From Acidobacterium sp. (lineage in GTDB: Bacteria; Acidobacteriota; Vicinamibacteria; Vicinamibacterales; UBA2999): a stretch of DNA of 51,978 nt. Position numbers and translations under genes: made by a program. Under the pieces are notes generated by a model that had not been told where the DNA came from, searched no databases, and worked only from the letters and a program-made list of their open reading frames with translations. Shown here piece after piece: positions 8,618-16,199 of this stretch (position 1 is the first letter of the stretch; the number at the start of each line of letters is the position of its first letter). The stretch covers positions 83,100-135,077 of the forward strand of contig NSIL01000003.1 in the NCBI GenBank assembly GCA_002737365.1, read 5' to 3'.

Positions 8618-9211
8618 CTATTCGCGTCGGCGGCTGCCGGTGACGCGCTGCCATTCGGTTTCAAACATTGATACCAGGTCACTCTGGCCCATCGCCTCCT
8701 CGATGACCCGCAGTGTGCGACGAATGTAGTCGAGGTCCAGTGAGTCGGTGCGGGCATGCAAGACGCCCCTGATGTCGCCGACGTCCTTCTCCCGCCCCGC
8801 GAGCAACTTGGTCAACACGAGATCCTCTGGAGAGATCACTGGTACCGTGAAGTCGCCAACCTGAACGGCGATCACGCGATCCAGGAACTGCTCCTCCAGT
8901 CCAGGACCGGCCAGGACCACGTCGAGCGGCATCGTTGACTCGATGTGAATTAGCGGCAGCACGCGAGCGCTGCGGACGAACTGGTCTGAGAACGCCTCCG
9001 ACAACCGGAAACCGGCGGCGCCGAGGACCGCCACCAATGCTTCTGAACCAGCAGATGCGATCTCGACGGTGACATCCACATCGGTTGTGAGCCGGGGACG
9101 GCCCCAAATGGTCACGGCTTGAGCGCCGAAGAGATACCAGCGGCAGCCGTGCGCCGAGAGCGCCTTCGACAGCGCGCGAAGCAGGCTAGCGGGGTCGGAT
9201 GGCGATGGCAC
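8618..9211 (-). CDS. AbiEii/AbiGii-type nucleotidyltransferase
   Basis: A 197-residue protein of the nucleotidyltransferase group that includes AbiEii and other type IV toxin proteins. The segment WYLFGAQAVTIWGRPRLTTD followed by VDVTVE contains the Gx(A) helix, the arginine and the DxD metal site of the fold. LVLTKLLAGREKDVGDI is the second family signature. Related proteins transfer nucleotides to tRNA ends or inhibit translation. The start overlaps the end of the small gene 9186-9431 by 26 bases, so the two are translationally coupled, the usual layout of a toxin-antitoxin pair. The partner is not the usual AbiEi winged-helix antitoxin, so assignment as a toxin is an inference. Confidence 0.82.
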   Translation of the reverse strand: MPSPSDPASLLRALSKALSAHGCRWYLFGAQAVTIWGRPRLTTDVDVTVEIASAGSEALVAVLGAAGFRLSEAFSDQFVRSARVLPLIHIESTMPLDVVLAGPGLEEQFLDRVIAVQVGDFTVPVISPEDLVLTKLLAGREKDVGDIRGVLHARTDSLDLDYIRRTLRVIEEAMGQSDLVSMFETEWQRVTGSRRRE

Positions 9212-9431
9212 CGAGCGCCTCGCAGACTCGGAGGTGGTTTCGCAGGTCGTCGGCGCGATCGTCGGGACTGGGCCAATCGGGCCGAACGGTCATCACATAG
9301 CGCCGCAATTGGTCGGCAGCGTGCAGATCTCCGCCCGCTGTTCGTTTGCCGGCCTGCCAGGCGCACGCCTTCGCAGCAGCCAAGCCCGCCCAATCGCGGG
9401 TGACGAATGCGCGGATCTGTTCCTGCGTCAT
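9186..9431 (-). CDS. Small protein paired with the nucleotidyltransferase
   Basis: An 81-residue helical, charged protein (start MTQEQIRAFVTRDW) placed upstream of and overlapping the AbiEii-type gene by 26 bases. I do not recognise the family. Composition, size and coupling suit an antitoxin or specificity partner. The segment RDWAGLAAAKACAWQAGKR followed by ADQLRRYV resembles short companion proteins seen before DUF6036- or AbiEii-like nucleotidyltransferases. There are no membrane segments, metal motifs or signal peptide. Confidence 0.6.
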   Translation of the reverse strand: MTQEQIRAFVTRDWAGLAAAKACAWQAGKRTAGGDLHAADQLRRYVMTVRPDWPSPDDRADDLRNHLRVCEALGAIAIRPR

Positions 9432-9579
9432 CGCCCGAATCGTAACATGCGAAAGCGTCGTGAGCGCCGGCCGATCGAAGCTAGGTCAGCTCGATCGCTT
9501 CGCGGCAGGGGCCCTCAATCGAATCCATTCCCAAGCTCGTGCGCCGTGACGTCGACTTGATCATCGTCAAGGTCTTGGT

Positions 9580-9614
9580 GACGATAAGCGATATTAGCGG
9601 CCGCCCGGGTCAAC
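9580..9614. repeat. Dispersed repeat R1, copy 3, at the end of the IS91 relic
   Basis: It begins GACGATAAGCGATATTAG and runs to CCCGGGTCAAC. It differs from copies 1 and 2 at about three or four of the first 35 bases and then diverges from them. It lies about 40 bases beyond the 3' end of the transposase relic. CTTG, one of the tetranucleotides IS91-family elements use as a target, lies at 9574-9577, three bases before the repeat. This supports reading the repeat as the terminal (probably origin-side) sequence of the element. Confidence 0.65.
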
Positions 9615-10346
9615 GCACCGCACACCTCCGGCCGTGCTGAAAAACGGGCTGATCTCAGTAGTCGCCTCCAGATCCGCGGTCGTCGTCGGCTTCGAACGGC
9701 AGCGGCGGGGCGCGCGAGGACCGCAGTTCAGGCACGGCGTCCGGCAGGCCCAAGTGCCGCAGGATGCGCTGGATCACCGCGCCATCCTGAATCAACGCCA
9801 CCAGCTTCAACCGACCCTCGCAACGCGGGCACGCCAGCACGTCGAAGCCGAAACTGCGCAACATCGAATCGGCCCAGGTGCGATTGAGGAAACGCGGTGG
9901 CGGCCAACCGCTCCAGCACGGCCTTGCCATCCGGCATCAGTTGCAGCCGGTCCTGCCTTACCGGCGGGCACGCCGACGCCCGCATGCAGATCGAACCCGT
10001 GCTGGCGCGCGTGCCAGCGGCCAGGGTCGACGCGTCCTCGGCCCAGGCGTCCGGTGTGTCACATCCCTCGCGGCCATCCAATACGTTGCGGCGAGGCAAC
10101 AACGCCTCGATCCGGCGTTGAATGGTCACCAGCAGTGGTCCGACCTCATCGTCCCGGCGGCCATGTGCGCGGAACGACACGCCACCACGTCCGTCGGGCG
10201 CAAATACCCCGTCCAGCACGAGCGCGTGAATGTGCACGTTCAGGTTCAAGGCCGCGCCAAAGCGCGGCAGACCCTGGCCGTCGCGCAGATGCGCTGCCTG
10301 CGCGCGGAAGGTCTCGAAGTCGCTCCAAGGTTGAGCGCGAGAAGAT
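9615..10346 (-). mobile_element. IS91-family (Y2 rolling-circle) transposase, decayed relic
   Basis: Read on the minus strand from 10346 to 9655. RFGAALNLNVHIHALVLDGV is the IS91-family Y2 transposase signature with the HxH metal site. Further on are FDLHAG in another frame and DRLQLMPDGKAVLE. The end is WADSMLRSFGFDVLACPRC followed by GRLKLVALIQD, the typical IS91 C-terminus. The N-terminal zinc-finger part and the catalytic tyrosine region are not continuous, and about 100 residues are missing before WADSM. At least two frameshifts are needed to join the pieces. It is inactive. It abuts the promoter of the nitronate monooxygenase gene at 10374, and repeat R1 copy 3 marks its other end. Confidence 0.82.
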
Positions 10347-10373
10347 AAGAGCATGCTGTAGGCTGGTCGAGCC

Positions 10374-11375
10374 ATGCGGACGCCGATCGACACGACTGGA
10401 CCCGACCGCACCCTGCCCCCGGTTCTGAAAAACGTCGCGTTCCCTGTCATCGGCGCGCCGCTGTTCATCATCAGCAACCCGAAGCTGGTGATCGCCCAGT
10501 GCCAGGCGGGTGTGGTTGGCGCCATGCCGGCGCTCAACGCCCGCCCGGCGGCGCAGCTCGACGAATGGCTGGCCGAAATCACCGAGGCGCTCGCCGCGCA
10601 CGACCGGACGCACCCTGATGCGCCGGCCGCGCCTTTCGCCATCAACCAGATCGTACACCGGAGCAACGACCGCCTGGAGCACGACATGCAGGTGTGCGCC
10701 AAGTACAAAGTGCCGATTGTCATCACCAGCCTCGGGGCGCGCGAGGACGTGAACCAGGGTGTGCACGCCTGGGGCGGCGTGGTGCTGCACGACGTGATCA
10801 ACAACGTGTTTGCGCACAAGGCGATCGAGAAAGGCGCCGACGGGTTGATTCCGGTGGCGGCCGGGGCGGGCGGTCACGCCAGCGTCAAGAGCCCGTTCGC
10901 GATGGTCGCGGAAATTCGCGAGTGGTTCGGCGGCCCGCTGGCGCTGTCAGGCGCCATCTCGTCGGGCGGTGCCATTCTGGCGGCGCAGGCCATCGGAGCG
11001 GACTTCGCCTACATCGGCTCGGCCTTCATCGCCACCGATGAAGCCCGCGCGGTGGCGGGTTACAAACAGATGATCACCGAGTCCAATTCGGACGACATCG
11101 TCTACAGCAACTTCTACACCGGCGTGCACGGCAACTACCTCAAGAGCAGCATCAGGAACGCCGGCATCGACCCGGACAACCTGCCGCAGAGCGACCCCAG
11201 CCAGATGAACTTCGCCAGCGGTGACGGTGATGCCGCCGCGAAGGCTTGGAAAGACATCTGGGGTTGCGGGCAGGGCATCGGCGCAATCCGCGAGGTGGTG
11301 CCTGCAGCGGCACTAGTCGCTCGCTTCAAGCGCGAGTACGCCGAGGCCAGGGCACGAATCTGCGCCGGCGAGTAG
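10374..11375 (+). CDS. Nitronate monooxygenase / NAD(P)H-dependent flavin oxidoreductase
   Basis: A 333-residue FMN TIM-barrel enzyme of the nitronate monooxygenase (2-nitropropane dioxygenase) family, which oxidises toxic nitronates such as propionate 3-nitronate. Visible markers are GAPLFIISNPKLV near the N-terminus, VITSLGAREDVNQGVH, GADGLIPVAAGAGGHA (FMN phosphate region) and LSGAISSGGAILAAQAIGAD, then YIGSAFIATDEA. The length is normal. ATG 10374 is the first good start after the IS91 relic, with no strong Shine-Dalgarno. Close relatives are often annotated only as flavin oxidoreductases, so the exact substrate is uncertain. Confidence 0.9.
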   Translation: MRTPIDTTGPDRTLPPVLKNVAFPVIGAPLFIISNPKLVIAQCQAGVVGAMPALNARPAAQLDEWLAEITEALAAHDRTHPDAPAAPFAINQIVHRSNDRLEHDMQVCAKYKVPIVITSLGAREDVNQGVHAWGGVVLHDVINNVFAHKAIEKGADGLIPVAAGAGGHASVKSPFAMVAEIREWFGGPLALSGAISSGGAILAAQAIGADFAYIGSAFIATDEARAVAGYKQMITESNSDDIVYSNFYTGVHGNYLKSSIRNAGIDPDNLPQSDPSQMNFASGDGDAAAKAWKDIWGCGQGIGAIREVVPAAALVARFKREYAEARARICAGE

Positions 11376-11515
11376 CCCGCAGCTCTACCGGTGGCACGGT
11401 GACATCGAGCGCGGCGGTGCGCGCCATGGGCTTCTGGCAGTTCCGGTTGTTCGGTCTCATATGCGCAATTTTCGGCGCCGCGGCGCTATTCCTGGCCGCC
11501 TCCTGGCCTACCTGC

Positions 11516-12619
11516 TCACTCCACAACCACCACCGGCGCGCCGAGCACATTCAGGCGGGGCGTGATGCCGAGGCCCGGCTTCGTCGACGCCGCGAGCCGG
11601 CCGTTCACGCGCTGTGGCGCGCCCTCGGCGATTGACACGGTGACGTAGCTGTTGAAGTCGGTGCTCGTGAACAGCAGCGGCGTTGGCGTGCTGTGCGCCA
11701 GGTGCGCGATCGCGGCGGTGACGATGTCGCCGCCCCAACTGTCTTCGATGGTCATGGCCACACCCATGCTCGCGCACAGGTCGCGAGCCTGGCGCGTCTT
11801 GGTCAGCCCGCCGAACTTGCTGATCTTCAGGTTGACGACGTCCATCGCGAGATCGGCACGCGCGCGCAGCAGGACATCGAGACCGTCGATATTCTCGTCC
11901 AGCACGAATGGATGATTCGTATGCTGGCGGACGCTCAGGCACTCCTCGTAGGAGAGGCACGGCTGCTCGAGATAGACGTCGACGTCGCGCACGCCCTTCA
12001 CCACGCGCATGGCCTCGTGCTGGGTCCAGCCGGTGTTGGCGTCGGCGATCAGGCGGTCGCCTGGTTGCAGCACGGCGGCCACGGCATGGATGCGGGCGAT
12101 GTCGACATCGGGATCGCCGCCGACCTTGAGCTGGAAGCGGCGATATCCTTCGGCGCGATAGGCGGCGACGCGAGCGGCCATCGCGTCGGGCGACTCCTGC
12201 GAGATGGCGCGATACAGGTGGAAGTCGTCGCCATAGCGTCCACCCAGCAGCTCGCACACGGGAAGGCCCGCGAACTGCCCCAGGATGTCCCAGCAGGCGA
12301 TGTCGATGCCGCTCTTGACGTAGGCGTGCCCCTTCAGGGCCGCGTCCATCACGCCATTCAGTTTGGTCAGTTGGCGCGGGTCGGCGCCAATCAGGTGGGG
12401 CCCAAGCTCCCGGATCCCCGACCGCACGCCCTCGGCGTAGGCGGGCAGATAGAACGGCCCCAGCGGACAGACCTCGCCATGCCCGACGATGCCGGCATCG
12501 GTCTCGACGCGCACGACGGTGGAATCAAACACGGTCACCGACTTGCCGCCTGACCACTTGTAGGTGGTCTCGTGGAGCGGCAGGTCGACGCGATACGCCA
12601 GGATGCGGGTGATTCTCAT
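11516..12619 (-). CDS. Enolase-superfamily (mandelate racemase/MLE-type) dehydratase, possibly cis-3-hydroxy-L-proline dehydratase
   Basis: A 367-residue member of the mandelate racemase/muconate lactonizing enzyme group. The N-terminal capping domain includes [17 protein letters not shown] and [19 protein letters not shown], features I associate with cis-3-hydroxy-L-proline dehydratase-like enzymes. The barrel has the expected catalytic and metal residues: Lys in FQLKVGG, Asp in IADANTGW, Glu in LEQPC, Asp in LDENI and Lys in LKISKFGG. These enzymes abstract a proton alpha to a carboxylate with Mg2+. ATG 12619 touches a REP-like repeat and has no Shine-Dalgarno. It follows an aldo/keto reductase on the same strand after 60 bases. 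Substrate assignment is tentative. Confidence 0.82.
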   Translation of the reverse strand: MRITRILAYRVDLPLHETTYKWSGGKSVTVFDSTVVRVETDAGIVGHGEVCPLGPFYLPAYAEGVRSGIRELGPHLIGADPRQLTKLNGVMDAALKGHAYVKSGIDIACWDILGQFAGLPVCELLGGRYGDDFHLYRAISQESPDAMAARVAAYRAEGYRRFQLKVGGDPDVDIARIHAVAAVLQPGDRLIADANTGWTQHEAMRVVKGVRDVDVYLEQPCLSYEECLSVRQHTNHPFVLDENIDGLDVLLRARADLAMDVVNLKISKFGGLTKTRQARDLCASMGVAMTIEDSWGGDIVTAAIAHLAHSTPTPLLFTSTDFNSYVTVSIAEGAPQRVNGRLAASTKPGLGITPRLNVLGAPVVVVE

Positions 12620-12672
12620 TGGGGTCAGGTCAAGAAAATCACACTTTGGGATGATTGGGGACAGATTTCGCA
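12620..12672. repeat. REP-like palindromic element remnant between two genes
   Basis: The gap holds GGGGTCAGGTCAAGAAAATC and, about 18 bases on, TTGGGGACAGATTT. The paired GGGGTCAGGTC and GGGGACAGA words recall REP sequences mobilised by REP-associated tyrosine transposases (RAYT, Y1/IS200-like), where they usually occur as inverted arms. Here both lie in the same orientation with a short spacer, so the unit looks incomplete. It directly abuts the start codon of the enolase-superfamily gene. Confidence 0.4.
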
Positions 12673-12679
12673 CACTGCC

Positions 12680-13708
12680 TCACGCGTTCAGCGTGTATCG
12701 CATGATGGCACCGTGGACGCCTCCGGGCACCCGCTCGAGCTCGTAGACATCTCCAGATGGGCCAGCTGATGCGTCCTGCGCGAGGGCAATGTCGGCGCGG
12801 TCGGTTGATGTCAGTGTGAGTGACGCGACGCGGCACAAATCAGCGATGTGGCCCGCGTGGCGGGCGCCGACGATGGCGCCGGTGACGCGCGGCTGATCCA
12901 GTACCCAGCGCAGGGCGACGGCGCTGATCGAGACGTCGTGCCGATCGGCGATCGCGCGAAGCACCCGCAACATCTCCTGGAAACGATCCCAGCCTCCAAC
13001 CTCGTCGATCATCAGCCGGTACTTGACAAGCGATCGGTTATCCAGTGGCTCTGCGGGTGACGGACGATCGAGAAAGCGATCCGACAGGAAGCCACCGGCG
13101 ACGCCGCCGTAGCACAGCAGGTGAACGCCCTTCTCTTCGCACAGCGCGGTCATCGCCCCCGACGGTCGACGGTCCAACACCGAGTACTGGACCTGGTGAC
13201 TGACGATCGGGACGCCGGCGTCCAGCATCTCGCGCAAGGGCGCCGTGGCAAAGTTGGTGGCACCGAGGTTCGCGATCTTGCCGGCAGTTCGACACTCATT
13301 GAGCCAGCGCGCAACCTCGATAAACCGTGGCACGCCGTAGTTCCACCAGTGAAACTGGACCAAGTCCAGTTGTTCGACGCCAAGCCGAGTGAGCGAGCGA
13401 TCAATCGCGGCCTCAACATCGCGACGCGTCAAGGTGGCCAACGTGTCGATGTCCGGCACGTACTTGGTGTGCACCTGGATCGCCGGCCTGCCGTGACGAC
13501 TGCGGAGGAACTCTCCGATCAACGCCTCGACGCCGGTGTAGATGTCGGCGCAGTCGAACGTGGTGACACCAGCTTCGACGAACCGCGCCATGTCATCAAG
13601 TGCGGTGGCACGGTCGAGGGGGCCATGTCCGCCAGCGAGCTGCCAGCCACCCTTGAGGATGCGCGAAATGGTGTAGCCCGGCGCGATCGCGATGCGCGGG
13701 ATGCTCAT
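12680..13708 (-). CDS. Aldo/keto reductase
   Basis: A 342-residue NADPH-dependent aldo/keto reductase. The AKR tetrad is visible: Asp in TTFDCADIY, Tyr in the same DIYTG segment, Lys in IQVHTKYVPD and His in LVQFHWWNYG. LGATNFATAPL is the family's second signature, and GAIVGARHAGHI is the cofactor-binding region near the C-terminus. Its first codon overlaps the stop of the TIGR04076 gene by 4 bases (13705-13708), so the two are coupled. The enolase-superfamily gene follows 60 bases downstream. Together this suggests a sugar-acid or amino-acid-derivative catabolic unit, but the substrate is unknown. Confidence 0.92.
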   Translation of the reverse strand: MSIPRIAIAPGYTISRILKGGWQLAGGHGPLDRATALDDMARFVEAGVTTFDCADIYTGVEALIGEFLRSRHGRPAIQVHTKYVPDIDTLATLTRRDVEAAIDRSLTRLGVEQLDLVQFHWWNYGVPRFIEVARWLNECRTAGKIANLGATNFATAPLREMLDAGVPIVSHQVQYSVLDRRPSGAMTALCEEKGVHLLCYGGVAGGFLSDRFLDRPSPAEPLDNRSLVKYRLMIDEVGGWDRFQEMLRVLRAIADRHDVSISAVALRWVLDQPRVTGAIVGARHAGHIADLCRVASLTLTSTDRADIALAQDASAGPSGDVYELERVPGGVHGAIMRYTLNA

Positions 13709-14049
13709 GCCGGCGGCAGCGGCACGGCAGTCACGTCGCTGTGACGGAACGTCCGCGTCGCCACTCTCGTGATGCGAAACCGCGCGCCGCAGTTGGGATC
13801 CGGACAGGCAATGTCGGTGTCGGTCGTCAGCCAGTCATTGGCGTGCGTGACACGCTGCTTCGCCGGCAACAGTGGCAACAGGGCCGCAAGCGCGTAAATC
13901 GAGAAGGCCTGCCCCGGCGGCAGCATCAGGTTCTCGCCGCGCACTTCGAACCAGTCGCCCGTGGTGTGGCCGCACACCATGGGCCGGTCGGTGGCGATGA
14001 CTGCCACGCGCAAGTCATACAGCTCGAAGCTGTCGTCACGGTCGGCCAT
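13705..14049 (-). CDS. TIGR04076 family protein
   Basis: A 114-residue soluble protein. It has the TIGR04076 layout: an N-terminal strand pair (YDLRVAVI), a conserved cysteine before GHTTGDWFEVRGENLMLPPG, then FSIYALAALLPLLPAKQR and a C-terminal CPDPNCGARF cysteine pair. The function of the family is unknown, and I recall members next to aldo/keto reductases, as here. ATG 14049 is chosen because a TATAGT box lies 8 bases upstream; the open frame continues far upstream only as a shadow of the antiporter gene. It is the first gene of a three-gene minus-strand unit. Its start is 18 bases from the divergent antiporter start. Confidence 0.8.
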   Translation of the reverse strand: MADRDDSFELYDLRVAVIATDRPMVCGHTTGDWFEVRGENLMLPPGQAFSIYALAALLPLLPAKQRVTHANDWLTTDTDIACPDPNCGARFRITRVATRTFRHSDVTAVPLPPA

Positions 14050-14067
14050 GGCGGGTACTATAGCGCG
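14050..14067. promoter_or_regulatory. Shared divergent promoter core
   Basis: Only 18 bases separate the start codons of the TIGR04076 gene (minus) and the antiporter gene (plus). The symmetric word TACTATAG (14056-14063) reads TACTAT on plus and TATAGT on minus. Each hexamer ends 7 or 8 bases before its ATG, so both transcripts would be leaderless or nearly so. A weak -35-like TCGTCA lies 17 bases upstream on plus (14033-14038). Confidence 0.45.
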
Positions 14068-15513
14068 ATGCCGGAATCGGCTCTTGATGGTCCGCCTAAA
14101 AGCGGACGCCCCAGCGTCGTGATGCGCGGTGGCGTTGTCGGTGCCCTCGCGCCATTTGCCGTTTTTCTCACAGGGGTGGGATGGCTCGCGCTGATGGGCG
14201 CGCCCGACGAGCGTGGGTTCTGGCCGATCCTGTTGGCGGCAATGGCGACCGGCATTGCCCTGGCGCGCGATCGCCATCGCTATTGTGACGCGCTGCTCGC
14301 CGGCATGGCCCAGCCGATCGTCATGCTGATGATCATGGCGTGGCTGCTGGCCGGGGTGTTGAGCACGCTGCTCGGCGCGAGCGGGTTCGTCGAGGCCTTG
14401 ATCTGGATGGCGCGCAGCGGGGGCGTCAGCGGTGGCGGCTACGTCGCCGCGGCGTTTGTCGTCTGTTGCCTGGTGGCGACGTCCACCGGCACGAGCTTCG
14501 GCACCATCATCATCGGCGGACCGCTGCTCTATCCGGCTGGCGCCGCGACCGGCGCAGATCCGGCCATGCTGATCGGCGCCATTCTTGGCGGCGCGACGTT
14601 TGGCGACAGCATCTCGCCGATCTCCGACACCACCATCGCCTCGGCCGGCACGCAGAATGCGGACATCGCCGGAACCGTGCGGGCGCGACTGAAGTACGTG
14701 CTGCCGGCAGCATTGGTGGCGCTCGTGACATATGCGGCGATTGGTGACGGCGCGGATGGGGTGACCGCCAGCGCGCTGGCCGCCGCGGTCGGACGGCCAG
14801 ACGGCCTGCCCATGATCCTGATCCCGGTCATGGTGATCGGTTTGTTGCTGCTCAAGCGGCACCTGGTCGAGTCGCTGATCGCGGGCGCCGTTGGCGCCAT
14901 TGCGCTGGGCCTCGCCCTGGGCTTGCTGCGGCCCGACCAGTTGATGCGCTTTGAGGCAGGCAGCTTCACCGCGCGCAGCCTGGTGATTGACGGCCTCGAG
15001 CGAGGTGTCGGCGTGTCGATCTTCACGCTGTTGCTGGTCGCGCTGGTCGCGGCATTCGAAGCCACCGGCACGCTGACACGCCTGGTTTCCGGCGGCGTCA
15101 GGGTCACGAGTGCCGCTCGTGCGGAGTCGTGGATCGTCGCCACGGTCTCGGCCGCGGTCCTGCTGACCACGCACAGCGTGGTGGCCATCCTCGCCGTGGG
15201 TCCGTTGGCCAGCGCGACCGGCGCCCGAGCCGGGATCGGCGCGTATCGCCGCGCCAATCTCCTTGACCTGACGGTCTGCATCTGGCCGTTTCTGCTGCCG
15301 TACTTCCTGCCCACTATCCTGTCGTCCAACGCCACCGCTTCGGGCGTCGCCTTGGGCATGCCGCGGATCTCGGCTTTCGACGCCGGATTCCACAACTTCT
15401 ACTCGTGGGCTCTCCTGGTGATCGTCGTACTGGCTGTTGCGACCGGATTTGGCCGGGAAGAATCTGGGCCTCGTCGATCGCCACCTGCCGCGGCTAGTCC
15501 TTACGCGTTATAA
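14068..15513 (+). CDS. NhaC-type Na+/H+ antiporter family protein
   Basis: A 481-residue polytopic membrane protein with about 11-12 hydrophobic helices. TSTGTSFGTIIIGGPLLYPAG, GAILGGATFGDSISPISDTT and SAGTQNADI are the hallmark segments of NhaC-type antiporters; the acidic residue in FGDSISPISDTT is thought to take part in ion binding. TTHSVVAILAVGP and LPYFLPTILSS match the C-terminal half. It could exchange sodium for protons, or in NhaC relatives malate/lactate with sodium. ATG 14068 is supported by the TACTAT box 7 bases upstream; an inner ATG at 14122 would drop 18 non-membrane residues. It starts back-to-back with TIGR04076. Confidence 0.88.
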   Translation: MPESALDGPPKSGRPSVVMRGGVVGALAPFAVFLTGVGWLALMGAPDERGFWPILLAAMATGIALARDRHRYCDALLAGMAQPIVMLMIMAWLLAGVLSTLLGASGFVEALIWMARSGGVSGGGYVAAAFVVCCLVATSTGTSFGTIIIGGPLLYPAGAATGADPAMLIGAILGGATFGDSISPISDTTIASAGTQNADIAGTVRARLKYVLPAALVALVTYAAIGDGADGVTASALAAAVGRPDGLPMILIPVMVIGLLLLKRHLVESLIAGAVGAIALGLALGLLRPDQLMRFEAGSFTARSLVIDGLERGVGVSIFTLLLVALVAAFEATGTLTRLVSGGVRVTSAARAESWIVATVSAAVLLTTHSVVAILAVGPLASATGARAGIGAYRRANLLDLTVCIWPFLLPYFLPTILSSNATASGVALGMPRISAFDAGFHNFYSWALLVIVVLAVATGFGREESGPRRSPPAAASPYAL

Positions 15514-15535
15514 CATTTGTTGATACAATGACCGC
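15501..15535 (+). promoter_or_regulatory. Promoter and imperfect palindrome before the MazE/Doc module
   Basis: TACAAT (15524-15529) ends 7 bases before the antitoxin ATG, and TTATAACA lies just upstream. CATTTG-TTGATA-CAATG (15514-15530) is an imperfect inverted repeat overlapping the box, a plausible site for autorepression by the AbrB-like antitoxin. Confidence 0.4.
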
Positions 15536-15766
15536 ATGGTCGTCGAGCTCAAACTCCGAAAGATCGGCAACTCAGTGGGCGTGGTGCTTCCGAAAGAAGT
15601 GCTGAACCACCTCAAGGTTGGCGAAGGAGACACCATCTGCGTGACCGAAACGGTCGACGGTAGCCTGCGTGTGGGTCCGTCGAACGACGAGTTCAAGAAG
15701 CAGATGGAAGCAGCCGAAAGCGTGATCCAGCGCTACCGTAACACCCTGCGCGAACTAGCGAAATGA
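15536..15766 (+). CDS. AbrB/MazE-type antitoxin
   Basis: A 76-residue protein whose first 45 residues (LKLRKIGNSVGVVLPKEVL, then VGEGDTICVTE) form a SpoVT/AbrB swapped-hairpin DNA-binding domain. The tail is helical (EFKKQMEAAESVIQRYRNTL) and would wrap the toxin. Its stop overlaps the start of the Doc-family toxin (ATGA at 15763-15766), so antitoxin and toxin are co-translated. By family knowledge it should bind and repress its own promoter. Confidence 0.9.
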   Translation: MVVELKLRKIGNSVGVVLPKEVLNHLKVGEGDTICVTETVDGSLRVGPSNDEFKKQMEAAESVIQRYRNTLRELAK

Positions 15767-16149
15767 TGGCGCCGGTATGGCTGCTCCGGGAGGCGGTGCT
15801 CGCCACCCACGAGCGGCTGTTGTCGGATTTTGGCGGCGCGCCAGGCGTTCGTGACAGCGGCCTGCTCGACTCCGCCTTTGCCCGGCCGGAGAACCTGCTG
15901 GCCGATGGCCAACCATCGAACTTCGAATTGGCTGCGGCGTATGCGTTCGGGATCGTGAAGAACCATCCGTTCGTCGATGGAAACAAGCGGACGGGCTTCA
16001 CGATCGCCATCATGTTCCTCGAGCGAAACGGCGACACCTTCATGGCGTCGGAAGTGGACGCCACCATTCAGACGCTGGCATTGGCCGCCGGCGAACTCAC
16101 GGAATCGGGCTACGCGGATTGGCTGGCGGCCAACTGCCGACAGCAATGA
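15763..16149 (+). CDS. Doc/Fic-type death-on-curing toxin
   Basis: A 128-residue Fic-fold protein of the death-on-curing group. The catalytic loop is HPFVDGNKRTGF (about residues 68-79). The lysine in NK, where AMP-transferring Fic proteins have glycine, is typical of Doc, which phosphorylates EF-Tu and stops translation. VWLLREAVLATHERLLSDFGG and RDSGLLDSAFARP match the N-terminal half. Start ATG 15763 (a second ATG follows at once) overlaps the antitoxin stop. The pair is a complete type II module with an AbrB-type instead of a Phd-type antitoxin, a known combination. Confidence 0.93.
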   Translation: MMAPVWLLREAVLATHERLLSDFGGAPGVRDSGLLDSAFARPENLLADGQPSNFELAAAYAFGIVKNHPFVDGNKRTGFTIAIMFLERNGDTFMASEVDATIQTLALAAGELTESGYADWLAANCRQQ

Positions 16150-16199
16150 CCGACCGGCAACTTTCTTAATCGACAAACAGAAGACAGAGAACAATTCAC

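Noticed and set aside
11425-11635. Small membrane protein frame starting MGFWQFRLFGLICAIF
   Set aside because: After one hydrophobic stretch the frame runs antisense through the enolase-superfamily gene; there is no ribosome site or homology, so it is probably chance.
14050-15393. Upstream extension of the TIGR04076 frame to 15393
   Set aside because: The extension mirrors the antiporter gene; the conserved protein begins at ATG 14049.
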